Positions 22,901 to 33,369 of a stretch of DNA of 64,000 nt are shown piece after piece. Location: NCBI GenBank assembly GCA_024811115.1, contig JAKOGH010001043.1, positions 124,001 to 188,000 on the forward strand. Reading direction: 5' to 3'. This DNA is from Terana coerulea (Eukaryota; Basidiomycota; Agaricomycetes; Polyporales; Phanerochaetaceae). The notes below the pieces were generated by a model that saw nothing but the letters and a program-made list of their open reading frames with translations, was not told the DNA's origin and made no database searches. A program made the translations under genes and the position numbers. Position 1 is the first letter of the stretch, and every line of letters begins with the position of its first letter.

Positions 22901-24842
22901 GACGTGGGGAAGAGCGGAGGCAGCTGGAGAAGGGTGCGATCTCCACTCGATCGCGAGATGACCCTTACGCGACCTATTTCTCGACTAAGTATGCAGTTTG
23001 CGAGACATGAGGCACACACTGACCTTTGGTCATAGCGTAAGCTACCCAATGGGTCGCGCCGATCGTGGTTCCAGGCAAAAAGGTTGAGTCGACTTTGACC
23101 AACGCAATCGCAGTCGATTTGACTGTGTCTGGTTGAGCACGAATCTCGTCAAGAGACTGGGCGACATCGACGACAATGGTCTGCTGCGGTGGGCTAGAGA
23201 AGTCTTCAGTACAAATCAATATTGCATAGGGAAAATACACGCACCTTGAGATTATCTTGCCTTTCGGCCCTTGGCTCTTGTTACGCGACTCGGAGCCCAT
23301 GGAACGGAACGGCGAACTTTCCTTGTCCCGCTTGTTCTCCTGATAATAGCTCCCCTGCGGGTTTAGAGGTCCGATCGGCGAGTCCACAGACTGTCGTTGC
23401 TGACGCGGGGCCTGTGTTTGAGGAGCGGGCTTGGGGGGCGAAGCACGCGGCGAGCCCGCCGTCTGGTTGGGCTGAGGTGGAAGCGGACGAGACGCCTTGC
23501 CCATCGCTTGCTCCGCTTGCGGGGTCGGCAGCTCCTCGCTGGGGGCGTACGGATCGAACTGTGCCGTCACAGACTGAGCTGGGGGCTGCAGAGGCCCCTG
23601 TCCTCTGGTGATCTGGTCCATAAGATTTTCAACAGATTTACGCTTGGGGTCGATAGCCATAGAAGAAGGCCAAGACGAATCTTCGTTTCCACTCGCCGTG
23701 CTCGCCGGTTGGGGTGGAACGGGCTTACGCTTGGTCTGGGTTGGCGGACTGTTCAGAGCATCGAACGGAGACACGAAATCGAACATCGATCTGCGGGGAG
23801 ACGGAGCACGCTGCTGGCTCGGTTGGACTGGAGGCTGCTCGTGGTGCTCGGATGACTGCATGTGCTCAACGCCGAACGAGTTATCTGCGGGGTAGTAGTC
23901 GCCCTGGTGAGACTGAGAGTCCGCATTGGAGGGTAGGTAGGTAGGAGAAGGTCCAGTAGAGCCGGGCAGAGGATATACGTTAGGTTGGGGATCGTTATTG
24001 TACTTGTGAGGACTATCCATATACAAACGAGATATAGTCAGCGAGGTCTGCCATAACGTCTGCGGAGAAAGAAAAGGCGGGAGAAAACCAGAAAGCAGAC
24101 TGTATGCTCCACATATATGCACGCAGCTACTGAGCACCTCGAGGATGCCGCATTGTTGCACGCAAGAAGTCAGTGAGCTCTGCCATACCGTCTGCGGAAA
24201 AAGAAAAGGCGAGAGAAAACCAGAAAGCAGACTGTATGCTCCACATATATGCACGCAGCTACTAAGCACCTCGAGGATGCCGCATTGTTGTACGCAAGAC
24301 CCTAAACCCCGCAATCAATGAATGACTTACCCAGACATCAACTGTTCGAGCAAGAGCTTCGACTGCGACTCGTTGGAGCCCTGGCCAGCTCGCGGAGCTG
24401 ACCCTGGAGGAGTCGGGACTTGCTGTGGAGGCATTGGACCAAACGTCGGCGCGGTCGGCGTGTTCGTGGATGGCGAAGTGACGGAGCCTAACAGTGAGAG
24501 GAGCGCGTTCTGTCGGTCTGCGGTAGTGTTATTGGGACCAGAATGAGATGAAGATACTGAGCCAGCGTTCACAGAAGCTGGCGTCGCAGGGCCCGAATGG
24601 GGTACATCCGGCGGGCCTGAATAAACATTACTTGACGCGGTTGGTGGCTGTGGCGCGGAAGATGTGAGATTCTGGAAGAGAGAATCAATCGTGTTGTGCG
24701 CGGCGGGGGCGGCTTCACGAATGCTGGAAGGTGAAGACACATCGTTGAGCTGGCTCGAAGCGGCTTGGAAGTGCTGCTGAGGTTGAGGAGGAGGGGAAGG
24801 GCCTCGTGAAAACAGGGTGTCTCTGCCACCGATGGGGTCCAT
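19902..24842 (-). CDS. Enhancer of mRNA-decapping protein 4-like (WD40 plus C-terminal EDC4 region)
   Basis: Scaffold of the mRNA decapping complex in P-bodies. Ten exons: 24842-24331, 24012-23245, 23193-23034, 22979-22793, 22736-22523, 22465-21418, 21364-21126, 21074-20820, 20768-20214 and 20159-19902. Order: a disordered Gln/Pro/Ser-rich N-terminus (RQNALLSLLGS, LLLEQLMSG), a long linker, then a beta-propeller (IGRVRVISR, GVTSDGGFVVWELPEV, VKWHPQHPDLVAVTS, TRSAIATISDDSTVTMW). A charged linker and a long helical C-terminal region follow (LDKQ to KEVITWQSEALRGQE), then a poly-Gln tract at about 20490-20530 and the compact C-terminal EDC4 domain (NNGPGPLSQAVVLTLVHR to the stop). About 1,400 residues, as expected. 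Intron 1 is unusually long (318 bp) and contains a tandem duplication. The exon 4 acceptor (..CGAG) is the least certain junction. Confidence 0.88.
24048..24311 (-). repeat. Tandem duplication of a 132-bp unit inside EDC4 intron 1
   Basis: Two head-to-tail copies with a 132-bp period (CTGCCATA at 24048 and again at 24180) and only a few mismatches. The unit is a multiple of three and is open in one frame on the minus strand, giving a Cys-rich 44-residue repeat (SCVQQCGILEVLSSCVHIC). Splicing from 24330 to 24013 removes both copies and keeps frame, so I read it as intronic. Confidence 0.8.
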
Positions 24843-26906
24843 GATGATCAGCGTTGTCGGCGGGCCCTCGAGCAGAGATCCACGGGGTGGTGAGGTGGTG
24901 GAGGGGGAAAGATAGTCGAGGTGAAGAGGCCGAGATGAATACTCTTGTCAGAGTCGCACACCCTCACCTCATTGCAAACATGAGGTCAGTCGGAACTTGC
25001 CGCGCTGACCAACTCTATCAAACTCAATACAATCCGCTTCAAGACCGTCTCACTCGGTTCAGTAACTCTGGCCTTGGAGAATGGTTGCTTTCATTATACA
25101 ACTCAGATCACCTATTCTACTGAAATCCAGGTAATAGCGCAGCACAGTTGCGCAACGCGAAATGGAGCTGGTAAACGCAAGGCGGCGTCCTGTCATCAAG
25201 GCTCCTTGCATGAGGAGGGGCATGCCGTGCGAGTCCACATCGAGAGATTTCTACGCCGCTCAAGATAAGTGACGTTGCGATTGTACTCGAGCCCACGACA
25301 GAGCAACGACGGTACCCTTTCCTTCTACCAAGCCCACGGGCTGTGGGGAAGACAGAACCCCACGTTCGACTTGATGATGTCGACTGATACCGAAAAGATT
25401 CTCGACTGTGCCTTGTTGTTGTGCGGGATAAGAAATCTCAATCGCGGGTCCCATGAGCCATCAGCCTACGTTTCACTGCCATGAGCTTGGATTCCGGTGC
25501 GGACAGCTTCACCATCTTGTATCTCGGCTAGTGAGGCGAGGCCCTCACACCCTTTGGGAGCAATGGGCAAGGGGTTGTATGTTCCGATGCAGTTTTTCCA
25601 TATCAATAGCAATATCCCGAAATGCTGTTGCAACGAGGTCGCCTGCGATGATAGAGGTCAGCAGCATTTGGCTTGCGACGGCCGACTCACACCGCTTGGA
25701 TGTGCACGCGAATTATGCATGTCGGATATCGGAGTAAAGCAAGGGCAGGTGAGCGACATGAGGGCTTCGACAACGCACAGGCGAATGCACGGCTGTCTTG
25801 CGATCCGCACGATCTTTGCCCGCTATAAATATTGAGGTTGTTCAGAGTTCGCGCATCTTCGGCAAATGAGCTCCTCATTCAAGGGCTTGGCTTGAACACT
25901 AAGCTGAGACAGCGAGGGTAGAAAGTGCGATTGTTGTTAGCATTAAGAGCAGCAATGAAGGCACAGCAATGGTCGAACGAAATCGTCAGACTTGATATTT
26001 CAACGACACCGCGTTAGCTGATGACGTACTGTGTCTAATGCGACCGCGTGCCCAAAGGTCCCCAACCTCCGGCCAACGTGTCGGATATAAAGGCGTCCCC
26101 AAAGTTCACAGGCACTTTCCAGCGACAATAAGGCGACAAGAAGACGACCTCGGTACCTTGAATCAATGGGCGCATGTCTCTGGACGTGCTTGGAGGCATA
26201 TACTTGAACTGTGCGGCGTTCCTCTGGGAGATCTATGATATGCCGCCGCTCAGGGGGTATAGCGGGGCAGAAAGCGTCCGCGGTACTTCGACGTGCAGAT
26301 TGAGCAGACAGATTCATCACGCACGGCTCTCGTACTAAGTCGTACAGACTTGGAAGCAAGGGTTAACGAGGCCACACTATGATCAATCAGCTACTCACGT
26401 AGATAGACGTCTCGCCCTCCACACTGCAGAGCATCATGCAACACGGCTAAGCCTCTCTACGTCCGAGTCTCTTGCTCTCTTGAGCGTTGGCATACGAAAG
26501 TATGTCCACATGGATGAAGATATGCTGGGTGCACGGCTTGTCCCCAGGAGGAGCAATTAGTACAGTAGTAGCATGCTTCGTAGGACTGAATCGACGAAGC
26601 TGTTCTCCACAAGGCTGTTGTTGCTGATTGAGCCAAGGGTGGCCAGGTGAAATACGACGAAGGGGCCTATGGGCTTCGAGAGGGATTTGTTGGATGCCTC
26701 GGCTTGAGTGACGGAGCGGACCAGAGCGCGCAGCGGAGTTGCGGCACAAACCGCGCAGCGCCCTGATTTGGTGATCTTGATCACATCAATAGATAACCAC
26801 GTGCGCCACAAAGATGGATATATAGATCAGCTTTGGAGTCGTCAGGGAGCACCAAACCAAAGCCTCCCACCACAACCTACCCTCACAAATACTCATCCAG
26901 GTCATC
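24843..26906. other. Gene-poor region upstream of EDC4 and of the first metallothionein
   Basis: About 2 kb with only short unsupported frames. A 64-residue minus-strand frame (25454-25260, starting MGPAIEISYP) has protein-like composition but no recognisable family and no partner exons found. The EDC4 promoter and distal metallothionein promoter lie here. Confidence 0.4.
26819..26824 (+). promoter_or_regulatory. TATA box of metallothionein 1
   Basis: TATATA 88 bp before the ATG at 26907. The paralogous gene has TATAAAA at the same distance (86 bp). Confidence 0.6.
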
Positions 26907-27117
26907 ATGCACGCTGTAGGCATTCTAACCTGCAGTTTATTTAATCAACCACTCATGCGCATTGAATGCAGACCGTTGCCGCCCCCACCAACGCCCACTG
27001 CGGCAACAACTCCTGCAACTGCGGTGCTTCGTACGTCCATCCAACATCTACTGACCATCGATACTAACACCGATCACGGACAGTTGCCAATGCAAGCCCG
27101 GCGAGTGCAAGTGCTAA
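26907..27117 (+). CDS. Metallothionein 1 (33 residues, three tiny exons)
   Basis: Small Cys-rich metal-binding protein, missed by simple frame scanning because it is cut into exons 26907-26915 (9 nt), 26972-27030 (59 nt) and 27084-27117 (34 nt). The spliced product is 33 residues with seven Cys: AHCGNNSCNCGASCQC, then KPGECKC to TAA. The spacing C-x4-C-x-C-x3-C-x-C-x4-C-x-C fits the short seven-Cys fungal metallothioneins that bind Cu(I). Alternative: an ATG at 26966 inside intron 1 reads into exon 2 with one fewer exon. The three-exon model is preferred because the paralogue at 29297 has exactly the same 9/59/34 pattern. Expected role: copper or cadmium buffering in the cytosol. A TATA box stands 88 bp upstream. 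Confidence 0.85.
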
Positions 27118-29296
27118 ATGCGTCAGGTCATCCATGATATCTACGCACGCCATCGCTAAGCAGCCTTGCGCGATGCTTTGGCCTCGTAGTGAAGGGAAGC
27201 GCCCGTTTACTGTACCAATAAATCAACGAGAAACTCAGTTGCCATTGTTGTCTGTTTGCGAGATCTCATTGCGGGACTAAGTTTTGAATACAGCCCTTTA
27301 TTTTGTTCCAGCCCAGTGTATTCAGAAGCCTTCTATTAAAAACAACGTTCAATGAGACTGATATATTCGGCTCCTATTGTGCAACCTGATGCATGCACAG
27401 ACTGAACGAAGGCGCCTCGTTCACTATTACGAACGAGAACAGTGTATTATGGCTCGTTCTATGAGCCTGGTGTAATGTCAGGTGAGAGATAGTTTGCGGC
27501 CGGCTCACTGTCCAAGGAGGGAGACGCTCACTGCCAATTGGCCTACTCGCAGTGTAGATGTTGGGTTGCTCATTCTTGGCTCGGTTTATGCATAGCATAG
27601 CTCAAGCTGGCCAGCTTGAATAATGGAGCAGGAGGTAACAGCGTCGCTGTCTGGGTGGGTCGCGCAGATAAGCTGTGAGGCTCGACATAAATAAATACAC
27701 GCAGGTCAGAAACAAAAGGTCAGAGGCACAGAAAACGAGAGCTATCAAGTGCACATTGCGACACCACCTTTTCAACCTCAGCTCAACCACGCGAATGTGC
27801 TCTCTCTAAGCAACGACTTTCTCCTCCATATGCAAGTAAATACGCAATTGAATATTGAGGACTCACTTTCGCTCCCAACTTGCCGGCGGCGCTTCCAAAG
27901 CTCAACGAACCCCTGTCGACACTCACCGCGATGACGATAGCGGATGGGCTACAGCCAAGTTGAGCAGTCCGCTTACAACAAGAGCTCACTGGCACGACAG
28001 TGGAAAATACGCAGCCGCAGCTACTACATCGGCGGCCAGTGTAAGTGCCGTGACCCTCTGCTCTGAGGCCGCAATCCCTCACGCTCGCGTCGGGCCTACT
28101 CGGGCTTCAAGCCGTTCTCATATGTACCGCCGATCTCCATGTACATGTGTGTAAACTAGTGGCGGTGAACGAGTCATGATCCGTGTGGCTTGCGAAGAGC
28201 GCCAACTAAGTTCAAGGGACCTTGCGGTGGTGATTTGGGAGAAGCTATACACAAATACGTGGAGGTGCCCGCCACACTGACATGACGCGGAAGGCCGAGG
28301 GTTTCGCCCGTTTTTATGCCGTGGAATCGAGCGGCACCCACGCTGACTGGGGGAAAGCCCAGACAAGGGTAACTTCACGGCAGATGCACTGTTGCAGACG
28401 TCGTGCGCCGCTCCAGGCCGTAATGACAGGGCTACCTCAAGATGGCTGCTCAGATAGCTTCCTTGCTTCACGACGAGGTTTGCTCACCGTTAGAACAAGC
28501 GATACACCGAGCTGAACCGCCCGGAAATTACGCGCCCTACGAAGGATAATAGCAGGTCGGTTTAGGTTGTCTCACGTTGCCGTCACGACAAATCAGCGCT
28601 GCGGTCGGCAAGCAACAAGTACGCATGCTCCGAATGCTTGCGACATGTACCAATGCCGGCTGCCTCAGGGGGCTGAGGCAGGGTCGCCGCTCCTTGACAT
28701 CCCAGGGTTCGAGGGCCCACGCCGCCGCTGCATTTTACGGGATTCCATGTCATCCGAATGAGAGAAGTACCCTCGAATAGCTGTTCAGCCAGTACAGCGG
28801 ATGCTGGTATAGCATGTATGACTGATCCGTCGTCCTTGCATTGCTATTTCGGTGGTGATGACTCCAGACCGCAGGAACGCAGCGCACCGCATGTCGCCGT
28901 AGCATCTCGGCATTCGCATCTGGTGACTTCTGGTGCTGTAGCCAAGGTGCCTGGATCCATAGACTTCGCCTTATCCGACGAAACATACACACCGGCATGT
29001 TCCTCGAGCAGATAAGACCGATCATTTTGTGGTGGCGAGCGCCGGTCTTCTGAAATTCCTACACAATTTGGACAGTCAGCTCCCTGGCATGCCGGATGGC
29101 AAGAGAGATGATCAGCACTAGGACTTGTTAGGAAGGAAAGAACAACCACCTTCGGCCGACTCTGTTGCTCCACCGTTAGGCAGTGTAAACAACCGCATAC
29201 AACGGAACTGTATAAAATGTCTCAGTACTTCCCTCAGAGACAGCAAGCCTGAACCACATACCAAGCTCTCTTACCACTCAACCGCACTAAGCCAAG
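27118..29296. other. Spacer between the two metallothionein genes
   Basis: 2.2 kb. Several short frames on both strands, none with motifs or a closed exon chain. A 67-residue minus frame ending near 28844 (NDRSYLLEEHAGVYVSS) is protein-like but isolated. Confidence 0.4.
29211..29217 (+). promoter_or_regulatory. TATA box of metallothionein 2
   Basis: TATAAAA 86 bp before the ATG at 29297, matching the spacing in metallothionein 1. Confidence 0.65.
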
Positions 29297-29513
29297 ATGT
29301 TCACCGTTAGTCATTGCCGTCTCGACAGCGCCCTCATCTGTACTCACCTAGACTTTGCGTGGGCAGACCTTCGAGATCCCCACCGACGCCCACTGCGGCG
29401 AGGCGTCCTGCAACTGCAACCAGAGGTGAGCACGCCGTAGCGTACTGCCAGTAGACCGGCGCAACTGACGACGGCGCAGCTGCCAGTGCAAGCCCAACGA
29501 GTGCAAGTGTTGA
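29297..29513 (+). CDS. Metallothionein 2 (33 residues, three tiny exons)
   Basis: Paralogue of the gene at 26907. Exons 29297-29305 (ATGTTCACC), 29367-29425 and 29480-29513 have the same lengths (9, 59 and 34 nt) and phases. Product: short N-terminus TFEIPTDAHC, then GEASCNCNQSCQCKPNECKC and TGA. The seven Cys keep the spacing of copy 1; the non-Cys residues have diverged (NN to EA, GAS to NQS, PG to PN), so this is not a recent duplicate. Introns of 61 and 54 bp have GT..AG ends. The strict conservation of Cys positions with drift elsewhere supports selection on metal binding. Regulation by a metal-sensing factor is expected, but I could not identify its site. Confidence 0.85.
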
Positions 29514-30365
29514 ACCGCTCGTTCGCTCAAGGCCGCTTGTGGGAAGCGTCGGTGTCGTTGGCCCGCTCCGTTGTAAATGTGTTTGATACGAGACCGTATA
29601 TTTGGAATAACTACATGCATTGTTTGAGCACCTGAAACCGCGCGACTGAGATTGGCCGCTTAACGGGTGACCGAAACCGAATACGTACCTGTATGGGAGA
29701 AGCGGGAAGATCGCTGCCACCATATATCACTATCAGAAGCCGCGTTGTCTAGAGCCACTGCCTCATTGACACTAGTCACAGCGACGTCAACTACCAGCCG
29801 CCATTGATGGAATTACCCCGGCGGATTCATCTTTGCTCAACCGGTGACCCGTGGGCCTGTTTCTCACAGTCAATGAACCTCTGCTGCACAAACCTCGGGC
29901 TGATAGATGTGCTCACCAAGACAGAACAAATAACATCAAACAACCATCCCTTCTGCTCGGTTTCGTCCGCAATTCTGGTCTTCACAACGGGATCATCAAA
30001 GCAGGCCACCAGCTCAGCGAGTACTCAACGGGACCGTGAACGCGTTCTGGTTCAGAGGTCAACTGGTGTGGCAGACTGTGACAGAGTTGAAAGAGACTTA
30101 CTATGTTGCTCAGCGAACCACCACGACATACCCACCTTCAGACCCAGCCCGCATCGCCAAGAAATGTACTCACCCAAGCCAAGAGCGGCAGGCCCGACGC
30201 ATGCACACTGCGGTCGCCCGGTGCGCAGTTGCGACATCCTGTTGCCGTTGGTCTCGCAATTGCACTCGGCGGTAAACTGACGAGTTACAGCCACCACTTG
30301 TGCAGAACTGAGCTTTCTCTCCGAGCATAGCTACCCGCAGTAGGTGAGCGGCGCAGGAAAGGGAA
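29514..30365. other. Downstream of metallothionein 2; one orphan exon-like piece
   Basis: A minus-strand 96-nt piece (30012-29917), bounded by a CTGAG acceptor and a GTGAGC donor, encodes LVACFDDPVVKTRIADETEQ and then KGWLFDVICSVL. It looks coding but no continuation was found on either side. Nothing else supported. Confidence 0.35.
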
Positions 30366-31355
30366 TTAAGGGATGCTATTGGTAACATTTTGGACATTGA
30401 TTCCTACATAAATCCCTTTCAGGATGCTGATGCAGCGTAAGTCGAGTCATACGCCCATGCCTGATAATGAAGCACTCACCTCCCAATAGAATAGACGCAG
30501 CATACATCACTGTAGTGATTATCTTCAACCCCTGCCTCTGCAACGCTCCGCTCGCCTTCGTGCTAGCGGCCGGAGGACGACCATCAACACCAGCTTTCTC
30601 CCATTGTGACAAAATCTCCGCAGCCAACGCGCAGAGCTCTTGGTTGTTCGTGTTGTCGAAGGATAGAGCATACTTGATAATTAGGCAGGTGGTGAACTCT
30701 CTGAAGGCTAGGTCGTTCTTCCGGGGATCTTCAAGGTCTCGATCAGCAAATGTGAACGAACCTGCCAGCGGAGGGATGCCCGAATGTTACAAGGGCAAGC
30801 GGCGAAGAGCAGTGAGAACGTACGCAGATCCCGGCGGCTTACTTCACAGCCGCATTCGCCCACTCTTCTTCCACAGCAAGCCAATTTACCATCCAAGAGA
30901 CATACCGAGGCCGAGGGAGCGAACATTTGGAGCGGTAGGTAGTGGCGATACTGCCCGTCTCTGTCAGGGCCTATTTCGTCCTTCGTCCCTATGCGCAAAT
31001 CGCCACAAAGAGGATGTTCCGAAGATGACCTGGAAGAGTTGCGTCATGGGGGCACGTACTACCAAGGACCAGATGTGCAGTGACGACAAGACTCTAGGTG
31101 TAGTTCAGATACTTCGGCTCGTAGGTGATGCGATACAGAGTGACAATTGAAATACTGAACGCATCAGTCCAGAGGTAGCGACCCAGGTGTCCTTAGGTCA
31201 CTGGAGGGAGAGTCCAGCCTTCGGCGCCGTTGGAGAGTGGTGGCGTATGAAGAGGGCCGTATACGTCTTCTATAGCTGCCAAGACTCGGACTTTGTTGAT
31301 AACGGGGACGTCTTGTGCGACTGTAGCAGGGAACATAGCGGTCAGAATGAGCCAT
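30366..31355 (-). CDS. Unrecognised multi-exon gene with C-terminal membrane segment (5' part unresolved)
   Basis: The 3' end is convincing: exon 30761-30480 (282 nt) encodes SFTFADRDLEDPRKNDLAFR, EFTTCLIIKYALSFDNTNNQ and QGLKIITTVMYAASILL. It splices in phase to 30415-30366, giving GIYVGINVQNVTNSIP and a TAA. The last 35 residues form a likely membrane helix. Upstream, pieces at about 30960-30830 (WMVNWLAVEEEWANAAV) and 31336-31195 (DVPVINKVRVLAAIEDVYG) look coding, and a TATATA at 31395-31400 precedes two ATGs (31355, 31336). I could not join these in one frame. Start and middle exons are therefore tentative. No known family recognised. Confidence 0.4.
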
Positions 31356-31775
31356 GAGGAGGGGGAAATCGTCTGTGAGAAGTGTCTGAGGCGGTATATA
31401 TGCACTGGTGTAATACAAGCCGTAAATGCAGTTATGACTGCTCCGTGACTGCGAGGTCCTCACGGCGTCTCCAGTGACCCCAACAGACGCCGTACCTCAA
31501 CAGTCATGAGCAGCATTTGGATATGACTTTCCCTCGCCGCAAGCAACCTGAGCGGTCATGCTCACATACGCTGCTAGTTGAACGAGGTCGCTGCTGGTCG
31601 CCGGATAGGACGAGATGATGTCAATCCGCAAATGGTAATGGTCCGCTTTGTGGCGGCGGCAACATTCCCACGCATGCTGATTACCTCAGCAGCTCTGACA
31701 TCAAGTGAGTAGTATGAAAGCTGGTGGCGTGAAAAATAAGTGATACAGGTATAAATCGCGAGCACCTTCTCCTAA

Positions 31776-33162
31776 TTAGTTGTTCGTTCCACGGATACTT
31801 TGCGCTGTTGAGAGCATGATATCAGGCAAACCGATAACGAGGAGACCAATGCATGATACCGACCCAGTTCAACGTATCGCTGTTTGCGCTCCGGGTCAAT
31901 GGTTTGAAGTTCTTTCAAGAGACGTTCGCAACCGGCGAGTAGCTTGCTGCGAGCATCTTCCTGCAAGCCTGCTGAGTGTTTCTGTAGCAGCAGACGCTTG
32001 TAGTGTACGAGTGACTCCATACACCCTGTGAAACAAACCTTAAGCTCTTGCTTCACTGTTCAACGCACCGTGCCACCTACATTTGCTGTCAGGCTGTTCA
32101 TCTAAAAGTTCTTGTATGGAGTCGATTTCCCTTTGCAACAACATGGGGTCGTCGCCGTTTCCGATTAACCAACGATGGTAAATCCACACGCTTTGATCAC
32201 CAGGATCCGTGTACATTGCGTTCTTGACCAAATTGAATTCTGCCGTTTGTTAGCAAGGCAGAATCAAGTCGAAGTATTCCATACCTTCTTCCTTCGACTT
32301 GAGGGGATCGAGCTTGCCGCTTTCCCATAGCTGACTTAGTACCTTGGATCGTTGATGCCACGCGCTGAAGTTGGAAAAGTTGGCTTCGATCTTCCGCTTC
32401 GTATATGCCAGCTCCGAGGCTTCAGAACGCCGAATGGGCATACTATCCAAGACGTAGCGGCGATAGTTCCACGCATGGACTGCAGTAAATCATCAGTCAG
32501 AGGATTTTGAAGAGGCAGTCGATAACTTGGAACATACAATTGCGAGCGTCTGCTTCTAGCATCTTCTCCACGACGAAGAGCTCCTTATTCCAGTTGCTCA
32601 TTCTCCAGCCGTCAGGATCTTCATCATTTGGACCGTCCGGGACGCATGTCAAGCACCACCTTCTGTGATTCCATATAGAGTAAATCTTGGGATGCTGCTT
32701 CAACAGCAGGGTGGTCAGATTCAGGTCTTCGGCAAGTAGGTCATTGACTTCAGTCGCTGTTCTGAAGATATTTATTAGCAAGACAAGGGATCTCACTCTG
32801 AGACTCACCTTTGTGGAAATATTGCTGCCGTGAATATCTGCCTTCGGAAGTTCCAGACGGTGTAAAACTCGGGGTTTATCCGCAGCATGCGGGTGGTCAA
32901 GTCGAATGCCTCGGGACTGAAGTCCTTATCCTTCTTCTACTTGACGATGCTATGTATCAAGCTTGCACGCAAGCTCGATATACACTCACCCGCGCTAAGA
33001 CAGCATCTGTTAATGCCAGATATTCTTTGAGCTTTGCTTGCTCGCGTTGTCTCCTGCTTTCGAGGGCTTCCTTGCTGTAGCGTACCCGTTTGACATTGTG
33101 CTTCGTAGTGGAGAGGTCAAAGGAGTTTCCTGAGACAGTATGCTGCGCATGTCACACACCAT
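31776..33162 (-). CDS. BET4: Rab geranylgeranyltransferase (type II) alpha subunit
   Basis: Alpha subunit of the enzyme that prenylates Rab GTPases with the beta subunit and Rab escort protein. Exons: 33162-33160 (the ATG alone), 33100-32990, 32936-32809, 32761-32538, 32479-32285, 32239-32081, 32027-31860 and a short final exon ending near 31776. PPTA prenyltransferase repeats are plain: NPEFYTVWNFRRQI, HPKIYSIWNHRRWCL, ADARNFHAWNYRRYV, NFSNFSAWHQRSKVL and DQSVWIYHRWLIG. The N-terminus after splicing is MHNVKRVRYSKEALESRRQR, matching fungal relatives that start MHG(I/V)KR. About 330 residues, as usual. The gene shares a 207-bp divergent promoter with SYF1. Confidence 0.9.
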
Positions 33163-33369
33163 GGTTCAGCTTCGTTTGCTAGACTTGGGTGCGGTACGTG
33201 AGGATTGCGAGTGGATGATGATGATGATGACCAGAAACAGGATCAATTGCCGCCGGCTTGAACGCGTGCTAGGCGCGGTGACGCTCCTTCAACAAGACCT
33301 CCAGGACCGTTCACTCGACCACTCCCAAGAGCCTCAAGACTCAGGACCGTTCACTCGACCACTCCCAAA
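33163..33369. promoter_or_regulatory. 207-bp bidirectional promoter BET4/SYF1 with a 27-bp direct repeat
   Basis: Between the two ATGs lie a (GAT)n tract near 33213-33228 and two exact copies of a 27-bp sequence beginning CAGGACCGTTCACTCGACCA at 33302-33328 and 33342-33368 (40-bp period). The second copy ends one base before the SYF1 ATG. Confidence 0.7.

Noticed and set aside
30052..30297. Minus frame with ECNCE and QCACVG, looking like a third metallothionein
   Set aside because: Cys spacing does not match the two real copies, no matching 9/59/34 exon pattern and no TATA at the expected distance.
30467..31150. 227-residue plus-strand open frame
   Set aside because: Low-complexity, no motif; the minus strand carries a better spliced reading in the same place.
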